From: Streptomyces olivochromogenes
GTDB lineage: Bacteria > Actinomycetota > Actinomycetes > Streptomycetales > Streptomycetaceae
Reading direction: 5' to 3'
NCBI RefSeq assembly: GCF_001514115.1
Contig: NZ_KQ948452.1
Coordinates: 350,460-414,459, forward strand
DNA length: 64,000 nt
Shown: positions 1 through 10,624 of the stretch, piece by piece
Layout: each line of letters starts with the position of its first letter
How positions within the stretch are numbered: the first letter of the stretch is position 1
Position numbers and translations under genes: made by a program
The notes under the pieces: model-generated
Databases searched by the model: none
What the model was told of the DNA's origin: nothing
The model's input: only the letters and a program-made list of their open reading frames with translations

Positions 1-88
1 CGCGACCGGTCACAAACACCCCGCACTCTCCCCACTCGCCGCGAGGCCCACTGAAATCCCGGCAAAAACCCTAGGCGGAAGCAAATAA

Positions 89-1771
<1,683 letters not shown>

Positions 1772-1790
1772 GAACCGCCCGGTCGGGCCG

Positions 1791-3587
1791 TCAGCCCCGG
1801 TAGATGGCCTCGATCTCGTCCGCGTAGTCCTTCGCCACCACGTTGCGCTTGAGCTTCAGGGACGGCGTGAGGTGGCCCGACTCCTCCGAGAACTGGGAGG
1901 ACAGAATGCGGAACTTCCGCACCGATTCCGCCTTCGACACCGCGGCGTTGCCGTCGTCGACCGCGTCCTGGATCGCCGCGATCAGATCCGGGTCCTCGCG
2001 CAGCGACGCCGCGGTGGAACCCGCCGGCTTGCCGTGCTCCTCGGCCCAGCGGCCCAGGAACTCCTCGTCGACGGTGACCAGCGCGCCGATGAACGGACGC
2101 CCGTCGCCGACCACCATGCACTCCGCGACCAGCGCGTGCGCGCGGATGCGGTCCTCGATCACGGCCGGCGCGACGTTCTTGCCGCCCGCGGTGACGATGA
2201 TCTCCTTCTTGCGGCCGGTGATACGGAGGTAGCCGTCCTCGTCGAGGGTGCCGATGTCACCCGTGTGGAACCAGCCGTCCGCGAGCGCCTCGGCGGTCGC
2301 GGCCTCGTTGTTCCAGTACTCCTTGAACAGGTGCTCGCCGTGCAGCAGCACCTCGCCGTCGTCGGCGATCCGGATCACGGAGCCGGGCAGCGGCTGGCCG
2401 ACCGTACCGATCTTCGTACGGTCCCAGGGGTTGAAGGCGGTGGCCGCGCAGGACTCGGTGAGGCCGTAGCCCTCCAGGACCGTGAAGCCGATGCCGCGGA
2501 AGAAGTGGCCCAGACGCTCGCCGAGCGGGGCGCCGCCGGAGATCGCGTACTCACCGCGACCGCCCAGCACCGCGCGCAGCTTGCTGTAGACGAGCTTGTC
2601 GAACGTCTTGTACTTGATCTTCAGGCCGAGCGACGGGCCGGAAGGGGTGTCCAGGGCGCGGCTGTAGGCGATCGCCGTGTCCGCCGCCTTGTCGAAGATC
2701 TTGCCCTTGCCGTCCGCCTGCGCCTTGGCGCGCGCCGAGTTGTAGACCTTCTCGAAGACCCGCGGCACACCGAGGATCAGCGTCGGCCGGAACGCGGCCA
2801 GCTCGTCGGTGAGGTGCTTGATGTCGGGGACACAGCCCAGCTTGATCGGCGCCATCATCGGCGCGACCTGCACCAGCCGTCCGAAGACGTGCGCGAGCGG
2901 CAGGAAGAGGAGGACGGAACACTCGCCCGTACGGAACAGGGGGCGCAGCCGCTCCACGATGTTGCCGCACTCCGCGAAGAAGGCGCGGTGGGTGAGGACA
3001 CAGCCCTTGGGACGGCCGGTCGTACCGCTCGTGTAGACGATGGTCGCCGGGTCGTCCGCCTTGGCGAGCGAGCTGCGCTCCTCGACGGTGGCGTCGCTGA
3101 CGTCCTGGCCCGCGCGCCCCAGTTCCTCCACCCCGCCGGCCTCGATCTGCCAGACGTGCTTGAGGGCGGGCAGCCGGTCGCGCACCGACTCCACGGAGGC
3201 CGCGTGCGTGTCCAGCTCGACGATGCAGGCAGTCGCGCCCGAGTCGCCGAGTATCCACTGCACCTGCTCGGCCGAGCTGGTCTCGTACACCGGCACGGTG
3301 ATCGCGCCCGCGCTCCAGATCGCGAAGTCGAGCAGTGTCCACTCGTAGCGGGTACGGGACATCAGGGCGACCCGGTCGCCGGGCTGTACGCCCGAGGCGA
3401 TCAGACCCTTGGCCGCGGACCGCACCTCGGCAAGGAAGGTGGTGGCGGTGACGTCCGTCCACGTGCCGCCCACCTTGCGGGCGATGACAGCGACGTCGGG
3501 ATGCTGCGCGGCGTTTCTGCGGACGATGTCGGTCAGGTTTCCGTCCGCAGGGACCTCGTACAAAGCCGGAAGGCTGAACTCGCGCAA
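1791..3587 (-). CDS. Long-chain fatty-acid-CoA ligase (FadD15-like)
   Basis: ATP-dependent activation of long-chain fatty acids to acyl-CoA through an acyl-adenylate. At 598 aa it is full length for the ANL superfamily. The AMP-binding P-loop TSGTTGRPKG lies at about residue 190. GYGLTES, the hinge region HTGDIG and the C-terminal ITGRKKEIIVTAGGKNVAP, which carries a conserved catalytic Lys, are all present. The start is TTG, preceded by GAGGAG at a spacing of 8. The Mycobacterium counterpart fadD15 occupies the same relative place beside SRPBCC, ArsA-like and PlsC genes, which supports the family assignment. The gene reads away from a 313-bp divergent intergenic region. Confidence 0.93.
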   Translation of the reverse strand: MREFSLPALYEVPADGNLTDIVRRNAAQHPDVAVIARKVGGTWTDVTATTFLAEVRSAAKGLIASGVQPGDRVALMSRTRYEWTLLDFAIWSAGAITVPVYETSSAEQVQWILGDSGATACIVELDTHAASVESVRDRLPALKHVWQIEAGGVEELGRAGQDVSDATVEERSSLAKADDPATIVYTSGTTGRPKGCVLTHRAFFAECGNIVERLRPLFRTGECSVLLFLPLAHVFGRLVQVAPMMAPIKLGCVPDIKHLTDELAAFRPTLILGVPRVFEKVYNSARAKAQADGKGKIFDKAADTAIAYSRALDTPSGPSLGLKIKYKTFDKLVYSKLRAVLGGRGEYAISGGAPLGERLGHFFRGIGFTVLEGYGLTESCAATAFNPWDRTKIGTVGQPLPGSVIRIADDGEVLLHGEHLFKEYWNNEAATAEALADGWFHTGDIGTLDEDGYLRITGRKKEIIVTAGGKNVAPAVIEDRIRAHALVAECMVVGDGRPFIGALVTVDEEFLGRWAEEHGKPAGSTAASLREDPDLIAAIQDAVDDGNAAVSKAESVRKFRILSSQFSEESGHLTPSLKLKRNVVAKDYADEIEAIYRG

Positions 3588-3900
3588 GACTGCTGCTCCT
3601 CATAGGGCGCCGACGCCACGACGGTGTGTGATGCGACGGAGCGGTCCAAGGCTCGGGCAGGTACCCAGGAACATCATTGTTGAAATCCTGAGTACGACTG
3701 GACTGCCCGGACGTTACCCATCGGTACGGCTTTTTCGATAGGGGGTCCTGCCGAGATGTTCCCTGCGTCACACAGGTTGGCGCGTCGCACCCGATGGCGT
3801 TCCTTCACGCACAGTAGTCCACGCTCTTCTTGCCATGCCAGTAACCGCAGGTCCGACCGCCTCTATTCACGTTTGCCGCACACGCCTACGCTTGATCGTC
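3588..3900. other. Divergent intergenic region, acyl-CoA ligase / metallophosphoesterase
   Basis: No convincing gene is visible. The stretch must hold the promoters of the ligase (leftward) and the phosphoesterase (rightward). It is more AT-rich than its surroundings at 3670-3760, including a short T-run at 3730-3734. I could not fix a -35/-10 pair with confidence on either strand. An in-frame ATG at 3835 could extend the phosphoesterase by 22 residues, but that extension has no domain similarity. Confidence 0.4.
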
Positions 3901-4698
3901 ATGGCACCCACACCAGGCGGTAACCGCAGAACGCGCATTCATGTGGTCAGTGACGTGCACGGCAACGCGCGCGACCTGGCCCGGGCCGGCGACGGCGCGG
4001 ACGCCCTGCTGTGCCTCGGTGACCTGGTGCTCTTCCTCGACTACGCCGACCACGCGCGTGGCATCTTCCCCGACCTCTTCGGCGCCGAGAACGCCGACCG
4101 GCTCGTCGAGCTGCGCACCGCCCGCCGCTTCGCCGAGGCGCGGGAGTTCGGGCGGCGGCTGTGGGACGGCATCGGGATGGACCATTCCGTGGCCATCGAG
4201 AAGGCGGTGCGCAAGCAGTACGCCGAGCTGTTCGCCGCGTTCCCGACACCGACGTACGCGACCTACGGCAATGTCGACATGCCCCCGTTGTGGGCGGAGT
4301 ACGCCGGACCCGGCACGACGGTCCTCGACGGTGAGCGGGTGGAGATCGGCGGCCGGGTCTTCGGCTTCGTCGGCGGGGGGCTGCGCAGCCCCATGCGGAC
4401 GCCCTACGAGATCGACGACGAGGAGTACGCGGCGAAGATCGAGGCGGTCGGCGAGGTCGACGTGCTGTGCACGCACATCCCGCCGGACGTACCGGAGCTG
4501 GTCTACGACACGGTGGCGCGCCGCTTCGAGCGCGGCTCCCGTGCCCTCCTCGACGCGATCCGCCGCATCCGTCCCCGTTACTCCCTCTTCGGCCATGTCC
4601 ACCAGCCGCTCGCGCGCCGGATGCGGATCGGGACGACCGAGTGCGTGAACGTCGGCCACTTCGCGGCGTCGGGCCGCCCGTGGGTCCTGGAGTGGTGA
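3901..4698 (+). CDS. Calcineurin-like metallophosphoesterase
   Basis: Predicted dinuclear-metal phosphoesterase; the substrate is unknown. The ordered motifs are visible: SDVHGN (D-x-H) at about 15-20, GDLV (GD) near 38, GNVD (GNxD/H) near 122, a mid-protein His in CTHIPP, and the terminal GHVH. The ATG at 3901 is chosen because the fold begins immediately afterwards (RTRIHVVSDVHG), giving 265 aa. It stands alone on its strand, 107 bp before the SRPBCC gene. A role in nucleotide or phosphoprotein hydrolysis is possible, but nothing in the sequence decides it. Confidence 0.85.
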   Translation: MAPTPGGNRRTRIHVVSDVHGNARDLARAGDGADALLCLGDLVLFLDYADHARGIFPDLFGAENADRLVELRTARRFAEAREFGRRLWDGIGMDHSVAIEKAVRKQYAELFAAFPTPTYATYGNVDMPPLWAEYAGPGTTVLDGERVEIGGRVFGFVGGGLRSPMRTPYEIDDEEYAAKIEAVGEVDVLCTHIPPDVPELVYDTVARRFERGSRALLDAIRRIRPRYSLFGHVHQPLARRMRIGTTECVNVGHFAASGRPWVLEW

Positions 4699-4805
4699 AC
4701 GCCAGGTGGGGTGGCGATGGTTCGGCGGGCGCGCGGTAGCCTTCACGCTGCACACACGTGCGTACCACCCTCCCTCACCGGACCGCATCTGGAGGAGCCA
4801 CCGCG

Positions 4806-5252
4806 ATGGCGGAACACACCAGCTCGAGCATCACGATCGAGGCGGCACCGGCTGATGTCATGGCGGTCATCGCCGACTTCGCCCGCTACCCGGACTGGAC
4901 GGGAGAGGTGAAGGAGGCGGAGGTACTCGCCACGGACGGGCAGGGCCGCGCCGAGCAGGTACGTCTCGTCATGGACGCCGGTGCGATCAAGGACGACCAG
5001 ACCCTCGGGTACACCTGGACCGGCGACCACGAGGTCTCCTGGACCCTGGTCAAGTCCCAGATGCTCCGCTCCCTGGACGGCTCGTACATCCTCAAGCCCG
5101 CGGGCGCCGGCGCCACCGAGGTCACCTACCGGCTCACGGTCGACGTCAAGATCCCCATGCTGGGCATGATCAAGCGCAAGGCAGAGAAGGTCATCATCGA
5201 CCGGGCGCTGGCAGGTCTGAAGAAGCGAGTGGAGTCGGGCGAGGCGGGCTGA
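4806..5252 (+). CDS. SRPBCC (START/Bet v1-fold) family protein
   Basis: A 148-aa single-domain protein of the SRPBCC superfamily, related to polyketide cyclase/dehydrase-type proteins and to mycobacterial Rv2185c. The signature is a helix-grip fold start (SSSITIEAAPADVMAVIADFARYPDW) followed by alternating beta strands and a long C-terminal helix (KRKAEKVIIDRALAGLKKRVE). The ATG at 4806 follows GGAGGAG with ideal spacing, which rules out the 16-residue upstream extension. The family binds hydrophobic ligands in a central cavity; the ligand here is unknown. An ArsA-like ATPase follows, the same pairing as Rv2185c/Rv2184c in Mycobacterium, suggesting a linked function. Confidence 0.85.
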   Translation: MAEHTSSSITIEAAPADVMAVIADFARYPDWTGEVKEAEVLATDGQGRAEQVRLVMDAGAIKDDQTLGYTWTGDHEVSWTLVKSQMLRSLDGSYILKPAGAGATEVTYRLTVDVKIPMLGMIKRKAEKVIIDRALAGLKKRVESGEAG

Positions 5253-5256
5253 TCCC

Positions 5257-5291
5257 GCTCCGCCCCGCCCCTCGGGGGCGCGGGGCGGAGC
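5257..5291 (+). terminator. Strong GC hairpin after the SRPBCC gene
   Basis: GCTCCGCCCCGC (5257-5268) pairs perfectly with 5280-5291, a 12-bp stem that starts 4 nt after the stop codon. A further C/G-rich pairing lies inside the loop. There is no U-tract, which is common for Streptomyces terminators. Confidence 0.75.
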
Positions 5292-5356
5292 CCCCGGGCC
5301 GAGGAGGGGACGGGGCAGGGACGGCGAGGGCGCTCGACGCAGGTAGCGTTCATGCA

Positions 5357-6526
5357 ATGCGCACCATCCTGATCACAGGCCAGGGCGGCACGGGCCGTAC
5401 GACGGTCGCGGCGGCCACCGCGCTGAAGGCCGCCCGCGAGGGCACCCGCACCCTCCTGCTCACCGCCGACCGCACCGACACCCTCGGCGCCGTCCTCGGC
5501 GTACCCACCGGCACGGAACCCACCGACACCGCGCCCCACCTCACGACCTGGCGCCCCGACGCGAACGCCCGCTTCCGTGCGGACCTCACCGCCTTCCAGG
5601 ACCGCGCGACCACCGCCCTGGACCTGCTCGGCGCCGCCCGCCTGGACGCCGAGGAACTCACCCCCCTGCCCGGCGCCGAGGAACTCGCCCTGCTGCGCGC
5701 CCTGCGTGACGCGGCGACCTCGGAGACGTACGACCTGCTGGTCGTGGACCTCCCGCCGACCCCACAGGCACTCGCCCTCCTCGCCCTCCCGGAGGAGCTG
5801 CGCCGCTATCTGCGCCGACTGCTCCCGCCGGAGCGCCAGGCGGCCCGCGCCCTGCGCCCCGTCCTCGGCCGCCTCGCGGGCGTCCCGATGCCCGCCGAGT
5901 GGCTGTACGAGACGGCGGCACGCTGGGACATCGAACTGGCCGCCGTCGCGGCGGTCGTCGAGGACCGCGCCACGACCGTACGGCTGGTCGCCGAACCGGG
6001 CCCGGCCGGCACCGACGCCGTACACGCCGCCACCACCGCCCTCGCCCTGCACGGGCTGCGCGTCGACGCGCTGGTCGCGAACCGGGTACTGCCCGCCGCC
6101 AGTGCGGACGCCTGGCTGGGCGCCCTCGCCGCCCAGCAGCGCAAGGCGCTGGACGAGTGGCAGGAGACGTACACCGTCCACGAGGTCGCGCACCTCGGCC
6201 GCGACCCGCGCGGCACCGACGACCTCGGCGCGCTCCCCGTGCCCGGCGTCAACCGGGCGCCCGTCCCGGTCGAGTGGCCCGTTCTCGACCACCTCGCCGA
6301 CGACGGCGTCCTCGTATGGCACATCCCGCTGCCCGGCGCGATACGCGAGGAACTGGACCTGATCCGCCGGGGCGACGAACTCGTCGTCACCGTGGGCCAG
6401 TTCCGCAGGATCGTGCCGCTGCCGTCCGCGCTGCGCCGCTGCACCGTGGCCGGCGCCGCCCTGCGCGAGGGGGAACTCAGGGTGCGTTTCGCGCCGGACC
6501 CGGATCTGTGGCCCCGGACACGGTGA
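5357..6526 (+). CDS. ArsA/GET3-like ATPase with altered P-loop
   Basis: A 389-aa protein of the ArsA/GET3 (MinD-like, deviant Walker A) ATPase family, cytosolic and presumably dimeric. It begins MRTILITGQGGTGRTTVAAA, where classic members read GKGGVGKTT. Both the signature Lys and the P-loop Lys are replaced (Q and R). A Walker B-like strand LLVVDLPPTPQALALL follows at about 130, and the C-terminal beta-rich tail (LVVTVGQFRRIVPLPS) resembles the HSP20-like end seen in actinobacterial members. The gene sits between the SRPBCC gene and a DUF5304 gene, the same order as Rv2185c/Rv2184c. Arsenite transport is unlikely because there is no arsB or Cys cluster. Whether it still hydrolyses ATP is open. 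Confidence 0.8.
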   Translation: MRTILITGQGGTGRTTVAAATALKAAREGTRTLLLTADRTDTLGAVLGVPTGTEPTDTAPHLTTWRPDANARFRADLTAFQDRATTALDLLGAARLDAEELTPLPGAEELALLRALRDAATSETYDLLVVDLPPTPQALALLALPEELRRYLRRLLPPERQAARALRPVLGRLAGVPMPAEWLYETAARWDIELAAVAAVVEDRATTVRLVAEPGPAGTDAVHAATTALALHGLRVDALVANRVLPAASADAWLGALAAQQRKALDEWQETYTVHEVAHLGRDPRGTDDLGALPVPGVNRAPVPVEWPVLDHLADDGVLVWHIPLPGAIREELDLIRRGDELVVTVGQFRRIVPLPSALRRCTVAGAALREGELRVRFAPDPDLWPRTR

Positions 6527-6583
6527 ACGGCGTACCCCCGTTCGGGTACCGTCGAAAGGAAGAACCATAGGCAGGAGTCCGCC

Positions 6584-7051
6584 ATGAGCGAAGAGCGCCC
6601 CACGTCCGACGCCGCTCAGGAGGCGAACGACGAAGCGCGCGCGAGCGACGCCGACGCCTGGGCGAAGGCGTGCGCCGAGGACCTCGCGGCGGAGAAGGCC
6701 CGCCGCCGCGCCCAGTACGGTCCGCCGCCCGGCTCGGCCGCAGAGGAACTGCGCAAGCTGGTCGACGCGGTCGCCGACAAGCTGTCCGGACTGAACTCGC
6801 CGCTGTTCGGCGCGGTCGCCTCCGGCACCGCCCAGCAGATGGTCAACCAGGTCGTACAGCAGGCCAAGGCCGCCGTCGAACCGGTCATAGAGCGCAACCC
6901 CGATGTCTTCGATCACCTCGCGGCCGCGGGCAACGAGCTGCTCGCCGCCTACCGCTCGGCCGTCGAGGCCCAGGAGCGACGCTGGACCACCCGGGAGCGT
7001 GGCCCCCGCGACGAGGGGACCGGTCCGGGGGAGCGGATTGATTTGGACTAA
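6584..7051 (+). CDS. DUF5304-type hypothetical protein
   Basis: A 155-aa, highly charged, probably soluble protein of a Streptomyces family I recognise as DUF5304. It has an acidic Ala/Glu-rich N-terminus (residues 1-40) and a central helical part (SAAEELRKLVDAVADKLSG and a GTAQQMVNQVVQQAKAAVEPVIERNP segment) that could form amphipathic helices. The C-terminal tail is disordered and charged. No catalytic motif is visible. It starts 58 bp after the ArsA-like gene and 55 bp before glkA, so it may be co-transcribed with either. The function is unknown. Confidence 0.75.
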   Translation: MSEERPTSDAAQEANDEARASDADAWAKACAEDLAAEKARRRAQYGPPPGSAAEELRKLVDAVADKLSGLNSPLFGAVASGTAQQMVNQVVQQAKAAVEPVIERNPDVFDHLAAAGNELLAAYRSAVEAQERRWTTRERGPRDEGTGPGERIDLD

Positions 7052-7105
7052 AGGCTGCTCGGGTACGGTTGGCCGTAGCGGGGCTCGACCGAAACTGAGG
7101 GATTC

Positions 7106-8059
7106 ATGGGACTCACCATCGGCGTCGATATCGGCGGCACGAAGATCGCGGCCGGTGTGGTCGACGAGGAAGGCAACATCCTCTCGACGCACAAGGTGCC
7201 GACCCCCACCACGCCGCAGGCCATTGTGGACGCCATCGCCGCCGCAGTGGAGGGCGCGCGCGCAGGTCACGACATCGTCGGCGTGGGCATCGGTGCCGCC
7301 GGATACGTGAACCGCCAGCGCTCGACCGTGTATTTCGCGCCCAACATCGACTGGCGGCAGGAGCCGCTCAAGGCCGAGGTCGAGGCGCGCGTGGGGCTGC
7401 CCGTCGTCGTCGAGAACGACGCGAACGCGGCGGCGTGGGGCGAGTACAAGTTCGGCGCGGGCAAGGGCCACCGGAACGTCATCTGCATCACCCTGGGCAC
7501 GGGCCTGGGCGGCGGCATCATCATCGGCAACAAACTGCGCCGCGGGCACTTCGGCGTGGCCGCCGAGTTCGGCCACATCCGCATGGTGCCGGACGGTCTG
7601 CTGTGCGGCTGCGGCTCGCAGGGCTGCTGGGAGCAGTACGCCTCCGGGCGCGCCCTCGTCCGCTACGCCAAGCAGCGGGCCAACGCCACCCCCGAGAACG
7701 CGGAGATCCTGCTCGCGCTGGGCAACGGCACCCCCGACGGCATCGAGGGCAAGCACATCTCGGTGGCCGCTCGCCAGGGTGACCCGGTGGCGGTGGACTC
7801 CTACCGCGAGCTGGCCCGCTGGGCCGGCGCCGGCCTCGCCGACCTGGCCTCGCTCTTCGACCCCTCCGCCTTCATCGTCGGCGGCGGTCTCTCGGACGAG
7901 GGCGAGCTGGTCCTCGACCCCATCCGTAAGTCGTACAAGCGCTGGCTCGTCGGCGGCAACTGGCGCCCCGTGGCCGAGGTGATCGCCGCCCAGCTCGGCA
8001 ACGAAGCGGGCCTGGTGGGCGCGGCGGACCTGGCCAGGGAGCCCGACCCGATCATGTAA
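7106..8059 (+). CDS. glkA: ROK-family glucokinase
   Basis: Phosphorylates glucose with ATP to glucose 6-phosphate. In Streptomyces this enzyme is also central to glucose repression. At 317 aa it is full length. The ATP-binding motif VDIGGTKIAAGVVD is at residues 6-19. The catalytic region ENDANAAAWGE is at about 105, the ROK signature with GTGLGGGIIIG at about 135, and the zinc-binding motif CGCGSQGCWEQYAS follows at about 170 (Cys ligands plus the upstream GH). The start ATG is directly followed by the conserved core. A strong terminator lies 23 bp downstream. Confidence 0.95.
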   Translation: MGLTIGVDIGGTKIAAGVVDEEGNILSTHKVPTPTTPQAIVDAIAAAVEGARAGHDIVGVGIGAAGYVNRQRSTVYFAPNIDWRQEPLKAEVEARVGLPVVVENDANAAAWGEYKFGAGKGHRNVICITLGTGLGGGIIIGNKLRRGHFGVAAEFGHIRMVPDGLLCGCGSQGCWEQYASGRALVRYAKQRANATPENAEILLALGNGTPDGIEGKHISVAARQGDPVAVDSYRELARWAGAGLADLASLFDPSAFIVGGGLSDEGELVLDPIRKSYKRWLVGGNWRPVAEVIAAQLGNEAGLVGAADLAREPDPIM

Positions 8060-8081
8060 CGCCGCGTGTGCAGTCGTAGGA

Positions 8082-8120
8082 CCCCGCCCGCCGCGCCCTT
8101 CAGGGGCACGGCGGGCGGGG
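8082..8120 (+). terminator. Terminator after glkA
   Basis: CCCCGCCCGCCG (8082-8093) pairs perfectly with 8109-8120. The 15-nt loop can itself pair partly (CCC/GGG). It lies 23 nt after the glkA stop and isolates glkA from the next gene. Confidence 0.75.
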
Positions 8121-8219
8121 TGCTTCAGGGGTGGTGGGAACTGCGCGCCCAGCCCCCACCACCCCGCAGTCGACAAACGACCGCAAGCGTTCCGGCTCCC
8201 CCCAGCGGCGCATCCACGT

Positions 8220-8987
8220 ATGTTGATCCACATGGCGACGACGACCCCGCTGCCCCGCTCCCGCACCGAACCCGACGGTTCCGCCGTCATCCGCGTCCTG
8301 AGCTACAACATCCGCTCGATGCGCGACGACACCACCGCCCTCGCCCGCGTCATCCACGCCTGCGCCCCCGACCTGGTCCTCGTCCAGGAAGCCCCCCGCT
8401 TCTTCCGCTGGCGCAAGAAGCTGGCCCGGCTCGCGGCCGCGTCCGGTCAGACGATCCTGTCCGGCGGCGCGACCGCCGCGGGCCCCGCGCTCCTCTGCTC
8501 GATGCGGGCCACCGTCGAACGCACCGAGGACGTCCTGCTGCCCCTCACTCCCGGCCTGCACCGCCGCGGCCTCGCCACCGCCGTCGTCCGCTTCGGCGCC
8601 GCCCGGCTCGGCGTGGTGAGCTGCCACCTCTCGCTCCAGAAGGACGAGCGGTACACGCAGAGCGGCCTGCTCCTCGACCGCCTCGCCGCCCTCGGCACCC
8701 CGCACGCCCTCGTAGGCGGCGACCTGAACGAACGCCCCGACGGCCCCACCTTCACCCGCCTCGCCGCCGACCTCCAGGACTGCTGGGCCACCGCACCCTG
8801 GGGCACGGAGTACACCTCGACGCCCACCGACCCCCACCAGCGCATCGACGCGATCTTCGCCACCCGCGGCATCGAGGTCCTCGGCTGCGGGGTCCCGTAC
8901 GGCCACCCCGGGGTCACGGAGAGGGACCTGAGGGCGGCCACGGACCATCTGCCCGTGCTGGCCGCCCTCAGAGTGCCCGCCGCGTAA
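8220..8987 (+). CDS. Endonuclease/exonuclease/phosphatase (EEP) family protein
   Basis: A 255-aa Mg-dependent hydrolase of the EEP/DNase I-like superfamily. The ordered motifs are LSYNIRSM (metal-site Asn), LVLVQEAPRFF (metal-binding Glu), GGDLNERPDG (catalytic Asp/Asn), RIDAIFATRG and the terminal TDHLPVLAAL (Asp-His pair). There is no signal peptide, so it is probably cytoplasmic. The substrate could be a nucleic acid, a phosphoinositide-like lipid or another phosphodiester. The first ATG is at 8220, with an alternative at 8232. It ends 9 bp before the stop of the oppositely oriented membrane-protein gene. Confidence 0.85.
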   Translation: MLIHMATTTPLPRSRTEPDGSAVIRVLSYNIRSMRDDTTALARVIHACAPDLVLVQEAPRFFRWRKKLARLAAASGQTILSGGATAAGPALLCSMRATVERTEDVLLPLTPGLHRRGLATAVVRFGAARLGVVSCHLSLQKDERYTQSGLLLDRLAALGTPHALVGGDLNERPDGPTFTRLAADLQDCWATAPWGTEYTSTPTDPHQRIDAIFATRGIEVLGCGVPYGHPGVTERDLRAATDHLPVLAALRVPAA

Positions 8988-8996
8988 CCGGCCGCG

Positions 8997-9683
8997 TCAG
9001 ACCACCGCGCCCCGCCCGGGATCGTCCTCGTCCTCGTCGTCGGGCTTCATGCGCGCCACGAGGGTGGCGAAGCCGCCCAGGAAACCGCCGATGCCGACCG
9101 TGGCGAGCCACCACGTCATGTCCCAGCCGAGCAGGATGGTCAGCAGGAGCACGATCGGGCCACCGACGACGGCGAGCCAGGCGAACTTGGCCGTGGTGTC
9201 CGCGGTGGGCAGCGGGGGCGGCTCAGGGGGGACGAAGTGGCCCTCGTCGTCCCCGTCGAAGTCGTCCTCGGAGGGCTCGGGCGCCTGGTAGTCGCGCGGA
9301 CCGCCGACGCCGGGCGCGAAGGAGACGGAGCCGCCGAGGGGCTTCGCCGCGGCGGGCGACTCCCCGGCCTCGTCCCCGGCCCCGTCCTTCTCGCTCGTCC
9401 CGACGGTCCCGCCGGTCTCGTTCTTCTTGCCCTTCTCGGGCCGCTCGGATGCTTCCTTGCCGCCCGGGGCGTCGTTCGTCACCGGGTCGAGGAGCGCCAG
9501 GTCCTCGATCGACTTGAACGGCTTCGCGCCGGGCGGATCCGGCGGTTCCTCGCCGTACCCCGCGACGATCGCCTGCCACGCGGCGTCCTCGTCGAACGGC
9601 ACACCCTGCTCGTCACCGAGAGGCTCGCCGACGGGTACGCCCTTCTCGTCGGGCTCGCCGCGCTCCGCGTCGTGCTCAGCCAC
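8997..9683 (-). CDS. Acidic hypothetical protein with two C-terminal membrane helices
   Basis: A 228-aa protein. The first 160 residues are low-complexity, rich in Asp, Glu, Gly and Pro, and predicted disordered and cytoplasmic. Two hydrophobic segments follow (about 165-185 and 190-210, around FAWLAVVGGPIVLLLTILLG) with a short WDMTWW turn, then an acidic tail EDEDDP. The GTG at 9683 is chosen because GGAAGGG precedes it and it overlaps the upstream hydrolase gene by 8 nt, which implies translational coupling. I do not recognise a named family. A membrane-anchored partner of the esterase is possible. Confidence 0.7.
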   Translation of the reverse strand: MAEHDAERGEPDEKGVPVGEPLGDEQGVPFDEDAAWQAIVAGYGEEPPDPPGAKPFKSIEDLALLDPVTNDAPGGKEASERPEKGKKNETGGTVGTSEKDGAGDEAGESPAAAKPLGGSVSFAPGVGGPRDYQAPEPSEDDFDGDDEGHFVPPEPPPLPTADTTAKFAWLAVVGGPIVLLLTILLGWDMTWWLATVGIGGFLGGFATLVARMKPDDEDEDDPGRGAVV

Positions 9684-10485
9684 CAGTGGCCGTCCCTTCC
9701 TGCTGACCCACCTGACCCGTGCCGGCCCGCTTGCCGACACTGGGCGCGAGCCGGGCGATGAACGCGTAGCTCTCCTCGAAGATCCGGTCCGCGTCATGGT
9801 CCAACGTCGCCACGTGGTAGCTCTGTTCCAGCAGGATCTCCGTCACGTCGGTGGACGACACCCGGCTCAGGATCCGGGCGGAGTCGACGGGCGGCACCAC
9901 ATGGTCCTGAGGGCTGTGCAGCAGCAGCATCGGCTGGGTGACCTGGGGCAGTTCACCGTCGACCATCCGGTAGAAGTTCCGCATGGAGTGGGCGGCGTGC
10001 AGGGGCACCCGGTCGTAGCCCACCTCCGCGACGCCCTCCTTGGCGATGTCGCTCGTGATGCCGCTCACCGTCCGCACGAGGTGGCGGAGCACCGGGAGGG
10101 CGTGGGCCGCCGCCCCGTGCACCTTGTTCGCCGGATTGACGACGACGATGCCGCTCACCTCGTCCCCATGCTTCGCGGCGAGCCGCAGGGTCAGCGCGGC
10201 GCCCATGGACAGACCGAAGACGAACACCTGGGCGCAGCGCTCCCGCAGGGCGCGCAGCTCGCGGTCCACCTCCGCGTACCAGTCCTGCCAGCCCGTGAGC
10301 TGCATGTCCTCCCAGCGCGTGCCGTGCCCGGGCAGCAGGGGCAGCGCGACGGTCAGACCGCGCTCGGCGAGATACTCCGCCCAGGGGCGCAGCGACTGCG
10401 GGGAACCGGTGAAGCCGTGACAGAGAAGGACACCGACCTCTCCGCCCTCGTGGCGGAACGGCTCGGCTCCAGGAAGGACCGGCAC
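9676..10485 (-). CDS. Alpha/beta hydrolase (carboxylesterase / monoacylglycerol lipase type)
   Basis: A 269-aa serine hydrolase resembling bacterial monoacylglycerol lipases and Est30-type carboxylesterases. It has an oxyanion-hole region LLCHGFTGSPQS at about 20, the nucleophile elbow GLSMGAA (Ser), Asp in HSPQDHVVPP and His in SYHVATLDHD near the end. The GTG at 10485 is supported by AGGAGA six bases upstream; longer in-frame starts lack this. There is no signal peptide. It overlaps the downstream membrane-protein gene and is divergent from plsC, 139 bp away. Lipid turnover next to an acyltransferase is a reasonable inference. Confidence 0.85.
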   Translation of the reverse strand: MPVLPGAEPFRHEGGEVGVLLCHGFTGSPQSLRPWAEYLAERGLTVALPLLPGHGTRWEDMQLTGWQDWYAEVDRELRALRERCAQVFVFGLSMGAALTLRLAAKHGDEVSGIVVVNPANKVHGAAAHALPVLRHLVRTVSGITSDIAKEGVAEVGYDRVPLHAAHSMRNFYRMVDGELPQVTQPMLLLHSPQDHVVPPVDSARILSRVSSTDVTEILLEQSYHVATLDHDADRIFEESYAFIARLAPSVGKRAGTGQVGQQEGTATGG

Positions 10486-10624
10486 TTCGGTCTCCTGTTC
10501 ATCAGACGGGCGGAATGCGAGGCGTACTTCACCGTACGCGACGGCACTGACACCGACCAGGGTCGTCGAGGCCTTTGACAGTGCTCCGGGATAAGGTCTG
10601 ACCGACGACACAGGAGGCATTCGG

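Noticed and set aside
5357..6526. Arsenite-efflux ATPase
   Set aside because: No metal-binding Cys cluster, no arsB/arsR neighbours and an altered P-loop.
5126..8290. 1054-codon open frame antisense to the ArsA-like ATPase, DUF5304 and glkA genes
   Set aside because: Spans three well-supported genes and their intergenic hairpins; composition is the reverse-complement bias of GC-rich codons.
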